Of a stretch of 64,000 bases of DNA, positions 62,618 through 64,000 are shown piece by piece. A program made the translations under genes and the position numbers. The notes under the pieces were generated by a model that saw only the letters and a program-made list of their open reading frames with translations, had not been told where the DNA came from and made no database searches. Origin of the DNA: Flavobacteriales bacterium (GTDB taxonomy: Bacteria; Bacteroidota; Bacteroidia; Flavobacteriales; Flavobacteriaceae); NCBI GenBank assembly GCA_004321735.1, contig SGZB01000002.1, positions 1 through 64,000 of the forward strand, written 5' to 3'. Position 1 is the first letter of the stretch. Every line of letters starts with the position of its first letter.

Positions 62618-64000
62618 AATTTTTTTACATCATTTTTATTTTAATATCAGTTCAGTTAAATGCGCAATGGACTAGTTTGATTGGTGATGATTTATCAAAC
62701 TGGAGAACTGTTCAAGGAAAAGCGATCTTTGAATTAAATGATGGTATTATAAGTTCAGCTTCACTGCTAAATTCACCTAATACCTTTTTAATTACGAAGG
62801 ACATCTACAGTGATTTTATTTTAGAATTTGAGGTTTTCGTTGAAGAAGGTTTAAATTCAGGAGTACAATTTAGAAGTAAAATTAAAGAAGACCATAAGCC
62901 AGTTCCATTTCCATATGTTTTTGGATATCAATGTGAAATTGATACAAATGAATTTAGAAGATGGACCGGAGGAATATATGATGAGTCAAGAAGTAATTTG
63001 TTTCTATATCCCATTTCTTACAGTAGAAATAGTAGATATTCATTTAACAATAATCAATGGAACAAATTTAGAATTGAAGCTGTAGGTAATTCAATTAAAA
63101 CTTTTGTTAATGGAATACAATGTACAAATCTTCTTGATGATAAGTCTAATCAAGGCTTTATTGGTTTACAACTACATAGTATTCAAAACAAAAATGAAGT
63201 TGGAAAAAAAGTACTTTGGAAAAATATCAGGATTGCAACTGACAAATTAGAGGAACTTGTTTTTGATAATCAAGAACATGCTAGAATTGTAAATAATATT
63301 GATAATTTTTTAAGTGATTATGAAGTTGAAAGGGGATGGGAATTTCTATTTGATGGAAAATCATTTAAAGGATGGAGATCTGCAAAAGGTGATAGTTTTC
63401 CTGAAAAGGGATGGGTTATACAGAATGGACATTTAGTTGTTGAATCATCTGATGGATCTGAATCAACAAATGGAGGTGATATTGTTACGATAGAACAATT
63501 TGATGATTTTGAATTGGAGTTAGATTTTATGGTTTCCAAAGGTGGAAATTCAGGAATAAAATATTATGTTGACACTGAGAAATATAAAGTGCAAGGATCT
63601 TCGATTGGATTAGAATTTCAAATTCTTGATGATTTTAATCATCCCGATGCAAAAAAAAGAGTCAAGGTTTATGAATTAAATTCAGAAAAAGAATATTTGG
63701 TTAAAGACTATGTAAAATCAAACAGAACTGTTGGATCATTATATGATTTAATTGAAGCTAAAAATCTTAACGAGCCAAGATCTAAGAGACCTGTTAAACA
63801 TGACACATGGCATAGAGCTAGAATAATCTCAAATAATGGGAATGTTGAACATTGGCTCGATAATATTAAAGTATTGGAATATAACAGGTATTCCCAAGTT
63901 TTTGATGCTCTTGTTCAATATTCTAAGTATTCCGTATACGAAGATTTTGGAAAATTAAAATCAGGAAATATATTATTACAGGATCATGGAGATCTTGTTA
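62614..64000 (+). CDS. Two-domain DUF1080 (3-keto-disaccharide hydrolase-like) protein, partial
   Basis: It runs off the right edge; 462 codons are visible. A signal peptide (about 1-18, ending LNAQW) is followed by two concanavalin-like DUF1080 units. The first is at about 20-210, with LGDD-like WTSLIGDDLSNW and LEFEVFVEEGLNSGVQFRS. The second starts at about 240, with FLFDGKSFKGW, GNSGIKYYV, LEFQILDD and HWLDNIKVLEY. The family includes glycan-processing hydrolases acting on 3-keto sugars. It is coupled to the SnoaL-like gene by an ATGA overlap. Confidence 0.85.
   Translation, partial: MKFFYIIFILISVQLNAQWTSLIGDDLSNWRTVQGKAIFELNDGIISSASLLNSPNTFLITKDIYSDFILEFEVFVEEGLNSGVQFRSKIKEDHKPVPFPYVFGYQCEIDTNEFRRWTGGIYDESRSNLFLYPISYSRNSRYSFNNNQWNKFRIEAVGNSIKTFVNGIQCTNLLDDKSNQGFIGLQLHSIQNKNEVGKKVLWKNIRIATDKLEELVFDNQEHARIVNNIDNFLSDYEVERGWEFLFDGKSFKGWRSAKGDSFPEKGWVIQNGHLVVESSDGSESTNGGDIVTIEQFDDFELELDFMVSKGGNSGIKYYVDTEKYKVQGSSIGLEFQILDDFNHPDAKKRVKVYELNSEKEYLVKDYVKSNRTVGSLYDLIEAKNLNEPRSKRPVKHDTWHRARIISNNGNVEHWLDNIKVLEYNRYSQVFDALVQYSKYSVYEDFGKLKSGNILLQDHGDLV

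Noticed and set aside
1-64000. CRISPR arrays, transposases, prophage, toxin-antitoxin or restriction genes
   Set aside because: None found on either strand; gaps are short and genes are chromosomal core or simple accessory types.

Overview
The window is about 64 kb of AT-rich, densely packed chromosome from a member of the Bacteroidota, most likely a streamlined marine Flavobacteriaceae. The evidence is the gene content and order: bshC, an OstA-like protein, DUF4295 after rpmG, two DUF368 genes beside aroE, zapA-6S RNA-rny, and spoT-fur-purA. Other signs are TAnnTTTG promoter boxes in place of a -35/-10 pair, almost no Shine-Dalgarno sequences, and lipoboxes of the Bacteroidota kind. I see no rRNA, tRNA, CRISPR array, insertion sequence, prophage or plasmid gene. 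No stretch above 300 bases lacks a gene.

Layout. Positions 15-5278: a DUF4369 lipoprotein, htpG with a possible 45-codon ORF in front, a FabH-like ketoacyl synthase and a sodium:solute symporter. 5339-15178: a forward run with recR, a 2-oxoacid dehydrogenase E2, a DEDDh exonuclease, a FAH-family protein, a CinA C-terminal domain, rpmB-rpmG-DUF4295, ftsY, rimO, bshC and guaA. 15169-24242: a LysM receptor-like protein, pyrG, yidC, mnmA, then lysA (reverse), sucC and hsp20. 24261-32924: uvrB (reverse), an orphan with kinase-like motifs, a heme A synthase split by a frameshift, a CCA-adding enzyme, tsaC-like and dapD, then ruvX, def and mazG forward. 32914-45392: a long reverse block with DUF349, aroE, two DUF368 transporters, a TPR protein, a class III aminotransferase, an OstA-like protein, purA, a Fur-family regulator, spoT and a TrmH-family methyltransferase. 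45438-52700: a cysteine desulfurase, an M23 peptidase, a coiled-coil protein, zapA, a 6S-like RNA, rny, galK and galE. 52744-64000 is the accessory part: a sulfatase, a lipid-linked sugar module (PAP2, GT39/ArnT-like, GT2, UPF0104), a heme module (TonB receptor, AraC regulator, HmuY lipoprotein), then a SnoaL-like protein and a two-domain DUF1080 protein cut by the window edge.

Most of the window is housekeeping: translation, protein folding and targeting, nucleotide and amino-acid synthesis, stringent response, DNA repair. The clearest unexplained signals are regulatory or structural. A 23-bp element (20 of 23 positions identical) is shared by the htpG and hsp20 upstream regions. Several -7 boxes sit exactly 3-4 nt before start codons, predicting leaderless mRNAs. 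Seven of nine convergent gene pairs overlap at their 3' ends. Heme A synthase is split at an A8 run. An orphan protein carries kinase-like catalytic motifs. All functional calls come from reading motifs and gene order; no database search was run.
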